Source: Streptomyces sp. AC555_RSS877 | Lineage (GTDB): Bacteria > Actinomycetota > Actinomycetes > Streptomycetales > Streptomycetaceae | Assembly: GCF_019049245.1 (NCBI RefSeq) | Contig: NZ_JAGMUK010000059.1 | Location: 138,808 to 202,807 of the forward strand | DNA: 64,000 nt | Direction: 5' to 3' | Part shown: positions 51,337 to 59,688 of the stretch, piece by piece | Layout: each line of letters begins with the position of its first letter | Position numbering within the stretch: position 1 is the stretch's first letter | Notes under the pieces: generated by a model | The model's database searches: none | The model's input: the letters and a program-made list of their open reading frames with translations, nothing else | Told to the model about the DNA's origin: nothing | Program-made: the position numbers and the translations under genes

Positions 51337-51479
51337 GCTGTCGCCGCCTGGCACAAGATGTATGCTCATGCTCGCTGTCGCCGCAGGGGAATCCGGTGCG
51401 AATCCGGAACTGTCCCGCAACGGTGTACTCATGCGCGTATATGCGGGCACGAGAGTCAGTCCGAGGACCTGTCGACAGC
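51337..51479 (+). ncRNA. Adenosylcobalamin riboswitch controlling nrdAB
   Basis: The conserved core reads GGGGAATCCGGTGCGAATCC (51387-51406), followed by GGAACTGTCCCGC and AACGGT. The B12-box-like AGTCAGTCCGAGGACCTG lies at 51454-51471. GCTGTCG (51337) and CGACAGC (51473) pair as P1. A TTGACA at 51298 may be the -35 of its promoter. Downstream, GCCCT-CCGC-AGGGC near 51571-51590 could serve in the expression platform. Coenzyme B12 represses nrdABS through such a switch in S. coelicolor, so the class Ia reductase is used when B12, needed by class II NrdJ, is absent. Confidence 0.95.
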
Positions 51480-51615
51480 GCGCCCGGCCATCAGGTCCGG
51501 GTGCCATGACGTCCGGGCCTCGTGGAATGGGCCGGTTGGACGCGACGCCGCGTGCGCTCGTGTGCTGCCGCCTGCCCTCCGCAGGGCCCCCGTGCCGAGC
51601 GAGGGAGAGCCCCAC

Positions 51616-53976
51616 GTGACCATCGCGCCAGCAGATCCGGCTTCAGTGACCCCGGTGGCCGACGACGGTCCCGGGACCGTGTTGCTGCGGACCCTGACCG
51701 AGCTGACCGCCGACCTCCCCGACGCCGACCCCGGCCGGGTCGCCGCCGCCGCGCTCCGCGGCCGGTCCGCGCGGGCGGACGGGACGGAACTGCGCGAGCT
51801 GGCCACCGAGGCGGCCGCCGGCCTCATCTCGGAGGACCCCGCCTACTCGCGGCTCGCCGCCCGCCTGCTGACCGTCAACATCCGTGCCGAGGCCGCCTCC
51901 CAGGGCGTCACGTCCTTCACGGAGTCGGTCGCGGTGGGCCACCGCGAGGGCCTCATCGCGGACCGTACGGCCGAGTTCGCACGGGTCCATGCCGACCGCC
52001 TCGACGCCCTGGTCGACGTGCACGCCGACGACCGGTTCGGCTACTTCGGCCTGCGCACGCTGCACAGCCGCTATCTGCTCCGGCACCCGATCACCCGCCG
52101 GGTGATCGAGACGCCCCAGCACTTCATGCTCCGGGTGGCGTCCGGGCTCGCCGAGGACGACACCGTCCGCGCCCTCGACGAAGTCGCCGCGCTCTACCGG
52201 CTCATGAGCCGCCTCGACTACCTCCCCTCCTCCCCCACCCTCTTCAACTCCGGCACCCGGCACCCCCAGATGTCGTCCTGCTACCTCCTCGACTCCCCGA
52301 AGGACGAGCTGGACTCCATCTACGACCGCTACCACCAGGTCGCCCGGCTCTCCAAGCACGCGGGCGGCATCGGCATCGCCTACTCCCGCATCCGCTCCCG
52401 CGGCTCCCTGATCCGCGGCACGAACGGCCACTCCAACGGCATCGTCCCCTTCCTGAAGACCCTCGACGCCTCGGTCGCCGCCGTGAACCAGGGCGGCCGG
52501 CGCAAGGGCGCCGCCGCGGTCTACCTGGAGACCTGGCACTCCGACATCGAGGAGTTCCTGGAGCTGCGCGACAACACCGGTGAGGACGCCCGCCGTACGC
52601 ACAACCTGAACCTCGCGCACTGGGTCCCGGACGAGTTCATGCGCCGCGTGAACGCGGACGCGCAGTGGTCGCTGTTCTCCCCCGCCGACGCGCCCGAACT
52701 GGTCGACCTGTGGGGCGAGGAGTTCGACGCCGCCTATCGCGAGGCCGAGGAAAAGGGCCTCGCCCGCAAGACCATCCCGGCCCGCGACCTCTACGGCCGC
52801 ATGATGCGCACCCTCGCGCAGACCGGCAACGGCTGGATGACCTTCAAGGACGCCGCCAACCGCACGGCCAACCAGACGGCCGAGCCGGGTCACGTCGTGC
52901 ACTCCTCCAACCTCTGCACGGAGATCCTGGAGGTCACGGACGACGGGGAGACGGCGGTCTGCAACCTGGGATCGGTGAACCTCGGCGCGTTCGTCGACCG
53001 GACGGCCGGGGACATCGACTGGGACCGCCTCGACGAGACCGTCCGCACCGCCGTCACCTTCCTCGACCGCGTGGTCGACATCAACTTCTACCCGACCGAG
53101 CAGGCGGGCCGCTCCAACGCCCGGTGGCGCCCGGTGGGCCTCGGCGTGATGGGCCTCCAGGACGTCTTCTTCCAACTGCGGCTGCCCTTCGACTCGCCGG
53201 AAGCCCGTCAGCTCTCCACCCGCATCGCCGAGCGCATCATGCTCGCCGCGTACGAGGCCTCCGCCGACCTGGCCGAGCGCAACGGCCCGCTGCCGGCCTG
53301 GGACAAGACCCGTACGGCCAAGGGCGTTCTGCACCCCGACCACTACGACGTCGAACTGACCTGGCCGGAGCGCTGGGCGGCCCTGCGGGCCCGTGTCGCA
53401 GCGACCGGCATGCGCAACGCCCTGCTCCTCGCGATCGCGCCGACCGCCACCATCGCGTCGATCGCGGGTGTGTACGAGTGCATCGAGCCGCAGGTGTCCA
53501 ACCTGTTCAAGCGCGAGACCCTGTCGGGCGAGTTCCTCCAGGTCAACTCGTACCTGGTGGAGGAGCTGAAGCGGCTCGGCGTCTGGGACGCCCGTACCCG
53601 TGAGGCGCTGCGCGACGCCAACGGCTCGGTACAGGAGTTCACCTGGATCCCCGCGGACGTACGGGCGCTGTACCGCACGGCGTGGGAGATCCCGCAGCGC
53701 GGCCTGATCGACATGGCGGCGGCCCGGACCCCGTTCCTGGACCAGTCCCAGTCCCTGAACCTGTTCCTGGAGACGCCGACCATCGGCAAGCTCTCCTCGA
53801 TGTACGCGTACGCCTGGAAGTCGGGCCTGAAGACGACGTACTACCTGCGCTCGCGCCCGGCGACCCGGATCGCCCGCGCGGCCCGGTCCGCCGCCGCCCC
53901 CGTCCAGCAGCCGGCCCCCGAAGAGGCCGTCGCCTGTTCCCTGGAAAACCCCGAGTCCTGCGAGGCCTGCCAGTAA
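51616..53976 (+). CDS. nrdA: Class Ia ribonucleotide reductase, large subunit
   Basis: 786 residues. RRKGAAAVYLETWH and SSNLCTEI give the active-site region (first redox Cys in the N-terminal part, SSCYLLDSPKDEL); GSVNLGAFV follows; the C-terminal CEAC is the thioredoxin/glutaredoxin-reducible pair. It reduces ribonucleoside diphosphates using the radical supplied by NrdB. GTG 51616 is preceded by GAGGGAG. It lies behind a B12 riboswitch; nrdB starts within the stop codon (TAATG). Confidence 0.96.
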   Translation: MTIAPADPASVTPVADDGPGTVLLRTLTELTADLPDADPGRVAAAALRGRSARADGTELRELATEAAAGLISEDPAYSRLAARLLTVNIRAEAASQGVTSFTESVAVGHREGLIADRTAEFARVHADRLDALVDVHADDRFGYFGLRTLHSRYLLRHPITRRVIETPQHFMLRVASGLAEDDTVRALDEVAALYRLMSRLDYLPSSPTLFNSGTRHPQMSSCYLLDSPKDELDSIYDRYHQVARLSKHAGGIGIAYSRIRSRGSLIRGTNGHSNGIVPFLKTLDASVAAVNQGGRRKGAAAVYLETWHSDIEEFLELRDNTGEDARRTHNLNLAHWVPDEFMRRVNADAQWSLFSPADAPELVDLWGEEFDAAYREAEEKGLARKTIPARDLYGRMMRTLAQTGNGWMTFKDAANRTANQTAEPGHVVHSSNLCTEILEVTDDGETAVCNLGSVNLGAFVDRTAGDIDWDRLDETVRTAVTFLDRVVDINFYPTEQAGRSNARWRPVGLGVMGLQDVFFQLRLPFDSPEARQLSTRIAERIMLAAYEASADLAERNGPLPAWDKTRTAKGVLHPDHYDVELTWPERWAALRARVAATGMRNALLLAIAPTATIASIAGVYECIEPQVSNLFKRETLSGEFLQVNSYLVEELKRLGVWDARTREALRDANGSVQEFTWIPADVRALYRTAWEIPQRGLIDMAAARTPFLDQSQSLNLFLETPTIGKLSSMYAYAWKSGLKTTYYLRSRPATRIARAARSAAAPVQQPAPEEAVACSLENPESCEACQ

Positions 53977-54989
53977 TGACCAGCGAAGCCAAGAACCTGC
54001 TCGACCCGGGCTTCGAGCTGACCCTGCGCCCCATGCGCTACCCGGACTTCTACGAGCGCTACCGGGACGCCATCAAGAACACCTGGACCGTCGAGGAGGT
54101 CGACCTCCACTCGGACGTCGCCGACCTCGCGAAGCTCACGCCGGGCGAGCAGCACATGATCGGCCGGCTGGTCGCGTTCTTCGCGACGGGCGACTCGATC
54201 GTCGCGAACAACCTCGTGCTGACCCTGTACAAGCACATCAACTCCCCCGAGGCGCGGCTGTATCTCAGCAGGCAGCTCTTCGAGGAAGCGGTGCACGTCC
54301 AGTTCTACCTGACCCTCCTGGACACCTACCTGCCCGACCCGGAGGACCGGGCGGCCGCCTTCGACGCCGTGGAGAACATCCCCTCCATCCGCGAGAAGGC
54401 CGAGTTCTGCTTCAAGTGGATCAACGAGGTCGAGAAGCTGGAACGCCTGGAGACCAAGGCCGACCGCCGCCGCTTCCTCCTCAACCTCATCTGCTTCGCC
54501 GCGTGCATCGAGGGCCTGTTCTTCTACGGCGCCTTCGCATACGTCTACTGGTTCCGCAGCCGTGGTCTGCTGCACGGTCTGGCCACCGGGACCAACTGGG
54601 TCTTCCGGGACGAGACGATGCACATGAGCTTCGCCTTCGAGGTGGTCGACACCGTCCGCAAGGAGGAGCCGGAACTGTTCGACGACCTGCTGCGACAGCA
54701 GGTCGTCGACATGCTCAAGGAGGCCGTCGAGGCGGAGCTCCAGTTCGGGCGGGATCTGTGCGGTGACGGCCTGCCGGGCATGAACACCGAGTCCATGCGC
54801 CAGTATCTGGAGTGCGTCGCCGACCAGCGCCTCACGCGCCTCGGCTTCGCCCCGGTGTACGGCTCGGAGAACCCGTTCTCCTTCATGGAGCTCCAGGGTG
54901 TTCAGGAGCTGACCAACTTCTTCGAGCGGCGTCCGTCGGCGTACCAGGTCGCGGTGGAGGGCACCGTGGACCTGGACGAGGACTTCTGA
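53976..54989 (+). CDS. nrdB: Class Ia ribonucleotide reductase, small (radical) subunit
   Basis: 337 residues of the ferritin-like R2 fold. Metal ligands are in LFEEAVHVQFY (EExxH) and in FRDETMHMSFAFEVV (DExxH type); the C-terminal TVDLDEDF tail docks to NrdA. It stores the tyrosyl radical on a dimetal centre. It is translationally coupled to nrdA. The last 88 bases are overlapped by an opposing small gene. Confidence 0.96.
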   Translation: MTSEAKNLLDPGFELTLRPMRYPDFYERYRDAIKNTWTVEEVDLHSDVADLAKLTPGEQHMIGRLVAFFATGDSIVANNLVLTLYKHINSPEARLYLSRQLFEEAVHVQFYLTLLDTYLPDPEDRAAAFDAVENIPSIREKAEFCFKWINEVEKLERLETKADRRRFLLNLICFAACIEGLFFYGAFAYVYWFRSRGLLHGLATGTNWVFRDETMHMSFAFEVVDTVRKEEPELFDDLLRQQVVDMLKEAVEAELQFGRDLCGDGLPGMNTESMRQYLECVADQRLTRLGFAPVYGSENPFSFMELQGVQELTNFFERRPSAYQVAVEGTVDLDEDF

Positions 54990-55153
54990 TCCTCGTAGTC
55001 CTCACGGGCCTCACGACCCTCCTGGGCCTCCCTGATCTGACGGTCGACGCGCCGGTCGTGCGCGAGACCGATCACTGACGGGAGGACCAGGAGGACCAGG
55101 ATCCCGAGGACGGTGAGCATTCCGATCAGGCCTTCTGTCTGTGTCGCGTTCAT
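54902..55153 (-). CDS. Small single-helix membrane protein, hypothetical
   Basis: 83 residues from ATG 55153 (MNATQTEGLIGMLTVLGILVL). One hydrophobic helix is followed by a strongly charged tail (RRVDRQIREAQEGREAREDYED). The C-terminal 29 codons are antisense to the end of nrdB and read as Ser/Lys-rich, so the true biological C-terminus is just inside this overlap. The helix and the charged tail are coding-like, but no family was recognised. It is divergent from nrdS. Confidence 0.55.
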   Translation of the reverse strand: MNATQTEGLIGMLTVLGILVLLVLPSVIGLAHDRRVDRQIREAQEGREAREDYEDQKSSSRSTVPSTATWYADGRRSKKLVSS

Positions 55154-55191
55154 GGACACCACTGTCCCGCCGGACACTCCTGACAAACAGT

Positions 55192-55246
55192 GGCAGGACT
55201 GCCGTGGACCCTCGATTTACTGCCAGTTTCGAGGCACACTGGCAGC
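55192..55246. promoter_or_regulatory. Inverted repeats upstream of nrdS
   Basis: CTGCCAGT (55220-55227) and ACTGGCAG (55238-55245) form an 8-bp inverted repeat with a 10-bp spacer ending at the nrdS start codon; GGCAG-GA-CTGCC (55192-55203) is a related one 20 bp upstream. They resemble operator sites for the regulator encoded here. Confidence 0.6.
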
Positions 55247-56212
55247 ATGCTGAACAACGTGGCCGCGGTCCTGCTCAACGGCGTGCACCCCTTCGAACTC
55301 GGGGTGGTCTGCGAGGTCTTCGGCATCGACCGGAGCGACGAGGGCCTGCCGACCTACGACTTCGCGGTCGTCTCGGCGGAGGGCCCCTCGCTCGGCACGC
55401 ACGTCGGCGGCCTCACCGTCTCCACGCCGTACGGCCTCGACCGGCTGGCGGAGGCCGACCTGATCGCCGTACCGGCCGGGAACGACTACGTCACCCGCAC
55501 CTATCCGCGCGATCTGCTGGACGCCCTGGTCGCAGCCGTCGACCGCGGGGCCCGGCTGCTCAGCGTCTGTTCCGGCGTCTTCCTGCTCGGCGCCGCCGGG
55601 CTGCTGGACGACCGGCGGTGCAGCGTGCACTGGCGGCAGGCGGAGGAGCTGGCCCGGCGCTATCCGAAGGCGATCATCGAGCCGGACGTGCTGTACGTGG
55701 ACGAGGACCCCGTCATCACCTCGGCCGGCACCGCCGCCGGCATCGACGCCTGTCTGCACATCGTGCGCAAGGAACAGGGGCCCGAGGTCGCCAACAAGAT
55801 CGCCCGGCGGATGGTGGTCCCGCCGCACCGGGACGGCGGACAGGCGCAGTACATCGAGCGGCCGCTGCCCCGGTCGCAGTGCGACACCGTCGGCGAGGTG
55901 CTGGTGTGGATGGAGCAGCACCTGGACGAGGAGGTCACCGTCGAGCAGCTCGCCGACCGCGCCCACATGTCCCCGCGCACCTTCGCCCGTCGCTTCCAGC
56001 AGGAGACGGGGACGACTCCCTACCGCTGGATCCTGCGCCAACGCGTCCTGCTGGCCCAGCGGTTGCTGGAGGCGACGGACGAGACGGTGGACGCGATCGC
56101 CGGTCGAACGGGGTTCGGCAACGCGGCCGCGCTGCGCCACCAGTTCGTCCGGGCGGTGGGCACCACCCCGAACGCCTACCGGCGCACCTTCCGGGGCCCG
56201 GAGGCGGCCTGA
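55247..56212 (+). CDS. nrdS: AraC-family regulator with DJ-1/PfpI-like domain (NrdS)
   Basis: 321 residues. The N-terminal 190 residues form a glutamine-amidotransferase-like DJ-1/PfpI domain (VAAVLLNGVHPFELGVVCEVFGIDRSD; LLSVCSGVFLLGAAGLLDDRR with a Cys at the nucleophile elbow). The C-terminal AraC domain has two HTHs (VEQLADRAHMSPRTFARRFQQETGTTP; VDAIAGRTGFGNAAALRHQFV). In S. coelicolor nrdS is the third gene of the B12-controlled operon. Here 257 bp separate it from nrdB, with its own operator-like repeats, so independent transcription is also likely. Confidence 0.9.
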   Translation: MLNNVAAVLLNGVHPFELGVVCEVFGIDRSDEGLPTYDFAVVSAEGPSLGTHVGGLTVSTPYGLDRLAEADLIAVPAGNDYVTRTYPRDLLDALVAAVDRGARLLSVCSGVFLLGAAGLLDDRRCSVHWRQAEELARRYPKAIIEPDVLYVDEDPVITSAGTAAGIDACLHIVRKEQGPEVANKIARRMVVPPHRDGGQAQYIERPLPRSQCDTVGEVLVWMEQHLDEEVTVEQLADRAHMSPRTFARRFQQETGTTPYRWILRQRVLLAQRLLEATDETVDAIAGRTGFGNAAALRHQFVRAVGTTPNAYRRTFRGPEAA

Positions 56213-56216
56213 CCTC

Positions 56217-57587
56217 TCACCGGGCAACCGGCTTCAGCAGCAGCCGCTGCGGGCGCAGCGTGATCCCCACCCGGGTCGCGTCGTCGGATCCGGGCACCTG
56301 CTCGAAGCGGTACTTCGCCGCCAGCGCCGCCGTGACGAGCGTCAGCTGGGCCATCGAGAAGTGGTCGCTCGGGCACTTGCGGTTGCCCACGCTGAACGGG
56401 CTCATGGCGTGCTTCGGCACGTCCTTGACCCGGTCGGGCAGCCAGCGGTCGGGGTCGAACGCCAGGTTGTCCGCATAGGACCGGCCGTCGCGCTGGATCG
56501 CGTACGGGCTGTAGATGATGTCGGCACCGGCCGGGATGCGACAGCCGCCGAGTTCGGTCTCCCGCACCGCCCGCCGCGTCAGAATCCATACGGCGGGCCG
56601 CAAACGCATGGCTTCGACGACGACATTGTTCGTGTGGCTGAGCGCCCGGACGTCCTGGAATGCCACCGGACGCCCGCCGGTGACGGTTTCGACTTCCGCG
56701 CACACCCTGTCCGCGTGTTCCGGATGTTCCGCGAGGACCTGGAGCAGCCACATGATCGTGGACGCGACGGTTTCGCTGCCGGGTGTGAGGATGGCGACGA
56801 CCTGGTCGTGGATCTCCTGTTCCCCGACGGGTTCGCCATTCTCGTCCTTCGCCCCCAGCAATGCCGTCAGCAAATCGTCCGGCTTTTGACCAGATGCCCT
56901 TCGTTCGGCGACGATCTCGTCGACGAGGAGATGCAAATCGGCCAGCGCACGGTTGAATTGGCGATTGGCTGGAAGCGGCAACCGGTAGAGCGGCCCGGCG
57001 GGAATCACCATCCGCCGGTACATGCCCCGGAAGACGGTGGCGAGGGCGACGCACAGCCGCTCGGCCCGCTCGTCCATGAAGTCGCCGCGCAGCAGACAGC
57101 GGGCCGCGATGCGCACCGCGATCCGGAAGGACTCGGAGGTGCAGTCGACCGTCTCGCCGGGCTTCCAGCGCTCGGCCAGCGCGTGCGCCTCCTCCTCCAT
57201 GATCGGCCCGTACGCGGGGATGGCGTCGAGCCGGAAGGCGGGCTGGATGGTGCGCCGCTGGCGCCGGTGCGTGGGCCCGTTGGAGGTGGCCACGCCCTCC
57301 TTGCCGAGCAGTCCCTCCAGCGACTCCCACAGCGGGCCGGCGATGATGTAGTCGGTGCTCAGCGCCATGGCTCCGGTGAGGGCCGGCGCGGTGACGGCGT
57401 ACACCGTCTTGGGGCCGAGCCTGAGGCGTACGACGTCGCCGTGGTCACGCAGCCGGGCCATGAAGCTGAGCGGATCGCGCGCCAGCTTCCAGCCGTGGCC
57501 GAGGACCGGGACGGCGCCGCCCGCCAGGGGCGGCTCGCGCAGCTCCCGGGCCTCGGGTGCCGCGGGCTTCACAGATTCGACGGTCAT
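56217..57587 (-). CDS. cyp170A1: Cytochrome P450, CYP170A1-type (albaflavenone synthase)
   Basis: 456 residues. The I-helix has TPGSETVAS, the K-helix VEAMRLRPAV (ExxR), and the heme ligand Cys is in FSVGNRKCPSDHF. The usual Gly after Cys-x is Ser, as in CYP170A1. The enzyme oxidises epi-isozizaene in two steps through albaflavenol to the antibiotic albaflavenone, and its S. coelicolor homologue also makes farnesene. Its start overlaps the terpene synthase stop (ATGA), and the pair forms one operon. Redox partners must be encoded elsewhere. Confidence 0.93.
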   Translation of the reverse strand: MTVESVKPAAPEARELREPPLAGGAVPVLGHGWKLARDPLSFMARLRDHGDVVRLRLGPKTVYAVTAPALTGAMALSTDYIIAGPLWESLEGLLGKEGVATSNGPTHRRQRRTIQPAFRLDAIPAYGPIMEEEAHALAERWKPGETVDCTSESFRIAVRIAARCLLRGDFMDERAERLCVALATVFRGMYRRMVIPAGPLYRLPLPANRQFNRALADLHLLVDEIVAERRASGQKPDDLLTALLGAKDENGEPVGEQEIHDQVVAILTPGSETVASTIMWLLQVLAEHPEHADRVCAEVETVTGGRPVAFQDVRALSHTNNVVVEAMRLRPAVWILTRRAVRETELGGCRIPAGADIIYSPYAIQRDGRSYADNLAFDPDRWLPDRVKDVPKHAMSPFSVGNRKCPSDHFSMAQLTLVTAALAAKYRFEQVPGSDDATRVGITLRPQRLLLKPVAR

Positions 57588-58669
57588 TTCTCACCTGCCG
57601 CTTCGTTGTTGACGTACGGGGGCGTGGACCGGTCGTCCCAGCTGTCGACCATGTACCGGCCGGACTCGTGGTGGAACCAGTAGACGGTGCTGAACCAGTT
57701 CCGCATATTGCCGACACAGGCCCGCACGGCGGCGCTCAGTTCCTTTCCGCGCACCGTTCCGTCGGCGAGGCCGTCGGCGAAACGCAAAGCGTCGCGTTCG
57801 GCGACGAGGAACTCGACCATGCATTCCTCGACTCGTCGCCGGACTTCGGCGACCGCCTCTTCCAGAGTCAGCCTCTCGTGCTTGATGAGGCTGATTCCGA
57901 GATTGTGCACCTCGTCGCCCGCTATTTCCTTGGGGAGCGAACAGAGGTCGTTGTACCAGGCGGCGAATTCCTGACTCAGCAGGGCCGCCCGCCGGTATGC
58001 CGGATGTTTCCTCACACCGTCCGGGAGTTCGCACCCCGCGGCCGGCTCCAGCAGATCGGTCCAGATCCAGTGCGCGAAGGTGAATCGCCTCAGCGCGAGG
58101 TATTCCTGGACGGTGGGGACGATCCCTTCGGTGCGGTTGTGGAATTCGCGGTCGTACGCCTCGATCACCTCGTGGAAGTGCCGGGCGAACCGGGCGTTCC
58201 AGGTCTCGGGCAGGAACGAGTACAGCCGCGTCACGCTGTCCGCGAACCCGGCGACCAGCGAGTCCTCGTGGTGCAGGTGGGTCCGTGGCGAGTCGAGGGC
58301 CGTGTGCAGGCGGAACCTGAGCCGCCGCCAGGCGGCCGGACGGCCGTGGACGATGTCACGGTCGTGGCGGTCGTCCCAGACGAAGAACCACGCGCTGTAG
58401 TCCGCTATCGCCTGGAGGACCTCGTCGGGGGCCCCGAGGTAGTACCCCGCCATCAGGTCGGTGTAGCACAGGCCATCGGCATATTCCTCCACCTTGTCGG
58501 CCGGCATGAGCCGTTTTTCCAGTAGCCAGGTTCGGGTCTTGTCCTGGAGCCTGGGCCAATAAGGGTGCAGTTGCCTGGGAAACGCTGCCTCGATCACCGG
58601 GAGAGAGAGCGACGGTGGAACCGCGATCGCCGTCGGTGTCGATGTGGTGCTGTGTGGGAAAGCAGGCAC
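57584..58669 (-). CDS. Epi-isozizaene synthase (class I sesquiterpene cyclase)
   Basis: 361 residues. The Asp-rich metal motif is FFVWDDRHDRD (about residue 99) and the NSE motif NDLCSLPKE; the C-terminus has the family's WFHHESGRYMVDSW. The sequence is very close to S. coelicolor epi-isozizaene synthase. It cyclises farnesyl diphosphate with Mg2+ to the tricyclic epi-isozizaene, the precursor of albaflavenone. GTG 58669 has AAGGGG at good spacing. It is the first gene of the two-gene operon. Confidence 0.95.
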   Translation of the reverse strand: MPAFPHSTTSTPTAIAVPPSLSLPVIEAAFPRQLHPYWPRLQDKTRTWLLEKRLMPADKVEEYADGLCYTDLMAGYYLGAPDEVLQAIADYSAWFFVWDDRHDRDIVHGRPAAWRRLRFRLHTALDSPRTHLHHEDSLVAGFADSVTRLYSFLPETWNARFARHFHEVIEAYDREFHNRTEGIVPTVQEYLALRRFTFAHWIWTDLLEPAAGCELPDGVRKHPAYRRAALLSQEFAAWYNDLCSLPKEIAGDEVHNLGISLIKHERLTLEEAVAEVRRRVEECMVEFLVAERDALRFADGLADGTVRGKELSAAVRACVGNMRNWFSTVYWFHHESGRYMVDSWDDRSTPPYVNNEAAGEK

Positions 58670-58962
58670 GAACAAACCCCTTCCAGCCGCCAGTTGGCGC
58701 ACACACCCCTCCCGCTGTGCCAGGCGTGCGCCGTTGCGTATCCCCGCTCATCCCATTCAGCACCACAACTGACCGATCTGGGAACGGATTTGCTTCATTC
58801 ACTACCCCACAGTGCTGAGATCCCCCCCTTGCGTGACTGGTTCTGGATCACTACGAGAGCACAGGGGTATCGACCGTACGACGCACAGACGAACGGCGTC
58901 TGCTCAGGAAGGTTCTCCTGAACAGACGCCGTACGTGAGGGAGTTGTGAGGCGGCGGGGCAC

Positions 58963-59613
58963 TCAGTCGTTGGCGACCACGGGGTAGCGGGGCTCGTTCT
59001 CGGCCATCTGCCGCAGCGCGTCCTTGCGTTCCCGCTTGGAGAGACGGTCGATGTAGAGGTACCCGTAGAGGTGGTCGGTCTCGTGCTGCAAACACCGAGC
59101 GAAGTAGCCGGTGCCGCGCACCTTGATCGGGTTGCCCTTCTCGTCCTGCCCGGTCACCTCCGCGTAGTCCGGGCGGGCGAGCGGCGCGTACGCGGTGGGC
59201 ACCGACAGACAGCCCTCGTTGCTGTCGTCCAGCCGGCGCTTGTCGGCGGGCAGGTCCACGAGCTTCGGGTTGCAGACGACACCGACGTGCCGCTTGCCCT
59301 CGTCGTCCAGGCAGTCGTACACGAAGACCTTCCGGTCGACGCCGATCTGGTTGGCGGCCAGGCCCACGCCCTCGGCCGTGCGCTGCGAGGCGAACATGTC
59401 CGCGACCAGTCGGTCCAGCTCCGCGCCGAACTCGGTGACGTCCTTGCACTCCTTGTGCAGCACCGGGTTCCCCACCACCGTGATCGGCCGCGAGGTGCCC
59501 CGCTCACGCCAGGCGTTCTCGCGCTCCTCGGTGTCCTCGGTGTCGATGACGAAGCCCTCGTCGTCCACGGGGAACACGCCCGCGTGCTGCTGATCGGTGT
59601 CCTGCTGCGCCAT
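58963..59613 (-). CDS. def: Peptide deformylase
   Basis: 216 residues with all three motifs: GVGLAANQIG, EGCLSVP (Cys ligand) and QHETDHLYG (HExxD variant of HExxH; two His ligands). The catalytic residue is thus the Glu of HETDH. It removes the formyl group from nascent proteins. An N-terminal extension of about 45 residues, acidic, is typical of one Streptomyces paralogue; others probably exist in the genome. It is monocistronic. Confidence 0.95.
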   Translation of the reverse strand: MAQQDTDQQHAGVFPVDDEGFVIDTEDTEERENAWRERGTSRPITVVGNPVLHKECKDVTEFGAELDRLVADMFASQRTAEGVGLAANQIGVDRKVFVYDCLDDEGKRHVGVVCNPKLVDLPADKRRLDDSNEGCLSVPTAYAPLARPDYAEVTGQDEKGNPIKVRGTGYFARCLQHETDHLYGYLYIDRLSKRERKDALRQMAENEPRYPVVAND

Positions 59614-59688
59614 GACCGACGTACGCCTTCCTGCATTCCTGGGAATTCTGCGAGTACAGCCTAAAGGGGACGGCGAGGCACCATGGCC

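Noticed and set aside
56217..58669. Large biosynthetic gene cluster around the terpene synthase
   Set aside because: Only the cyclase and P450 are linked. Flanking genes (nrdS, peptide deformylase) are housekeeping, so this is a compact two-gene pathway.
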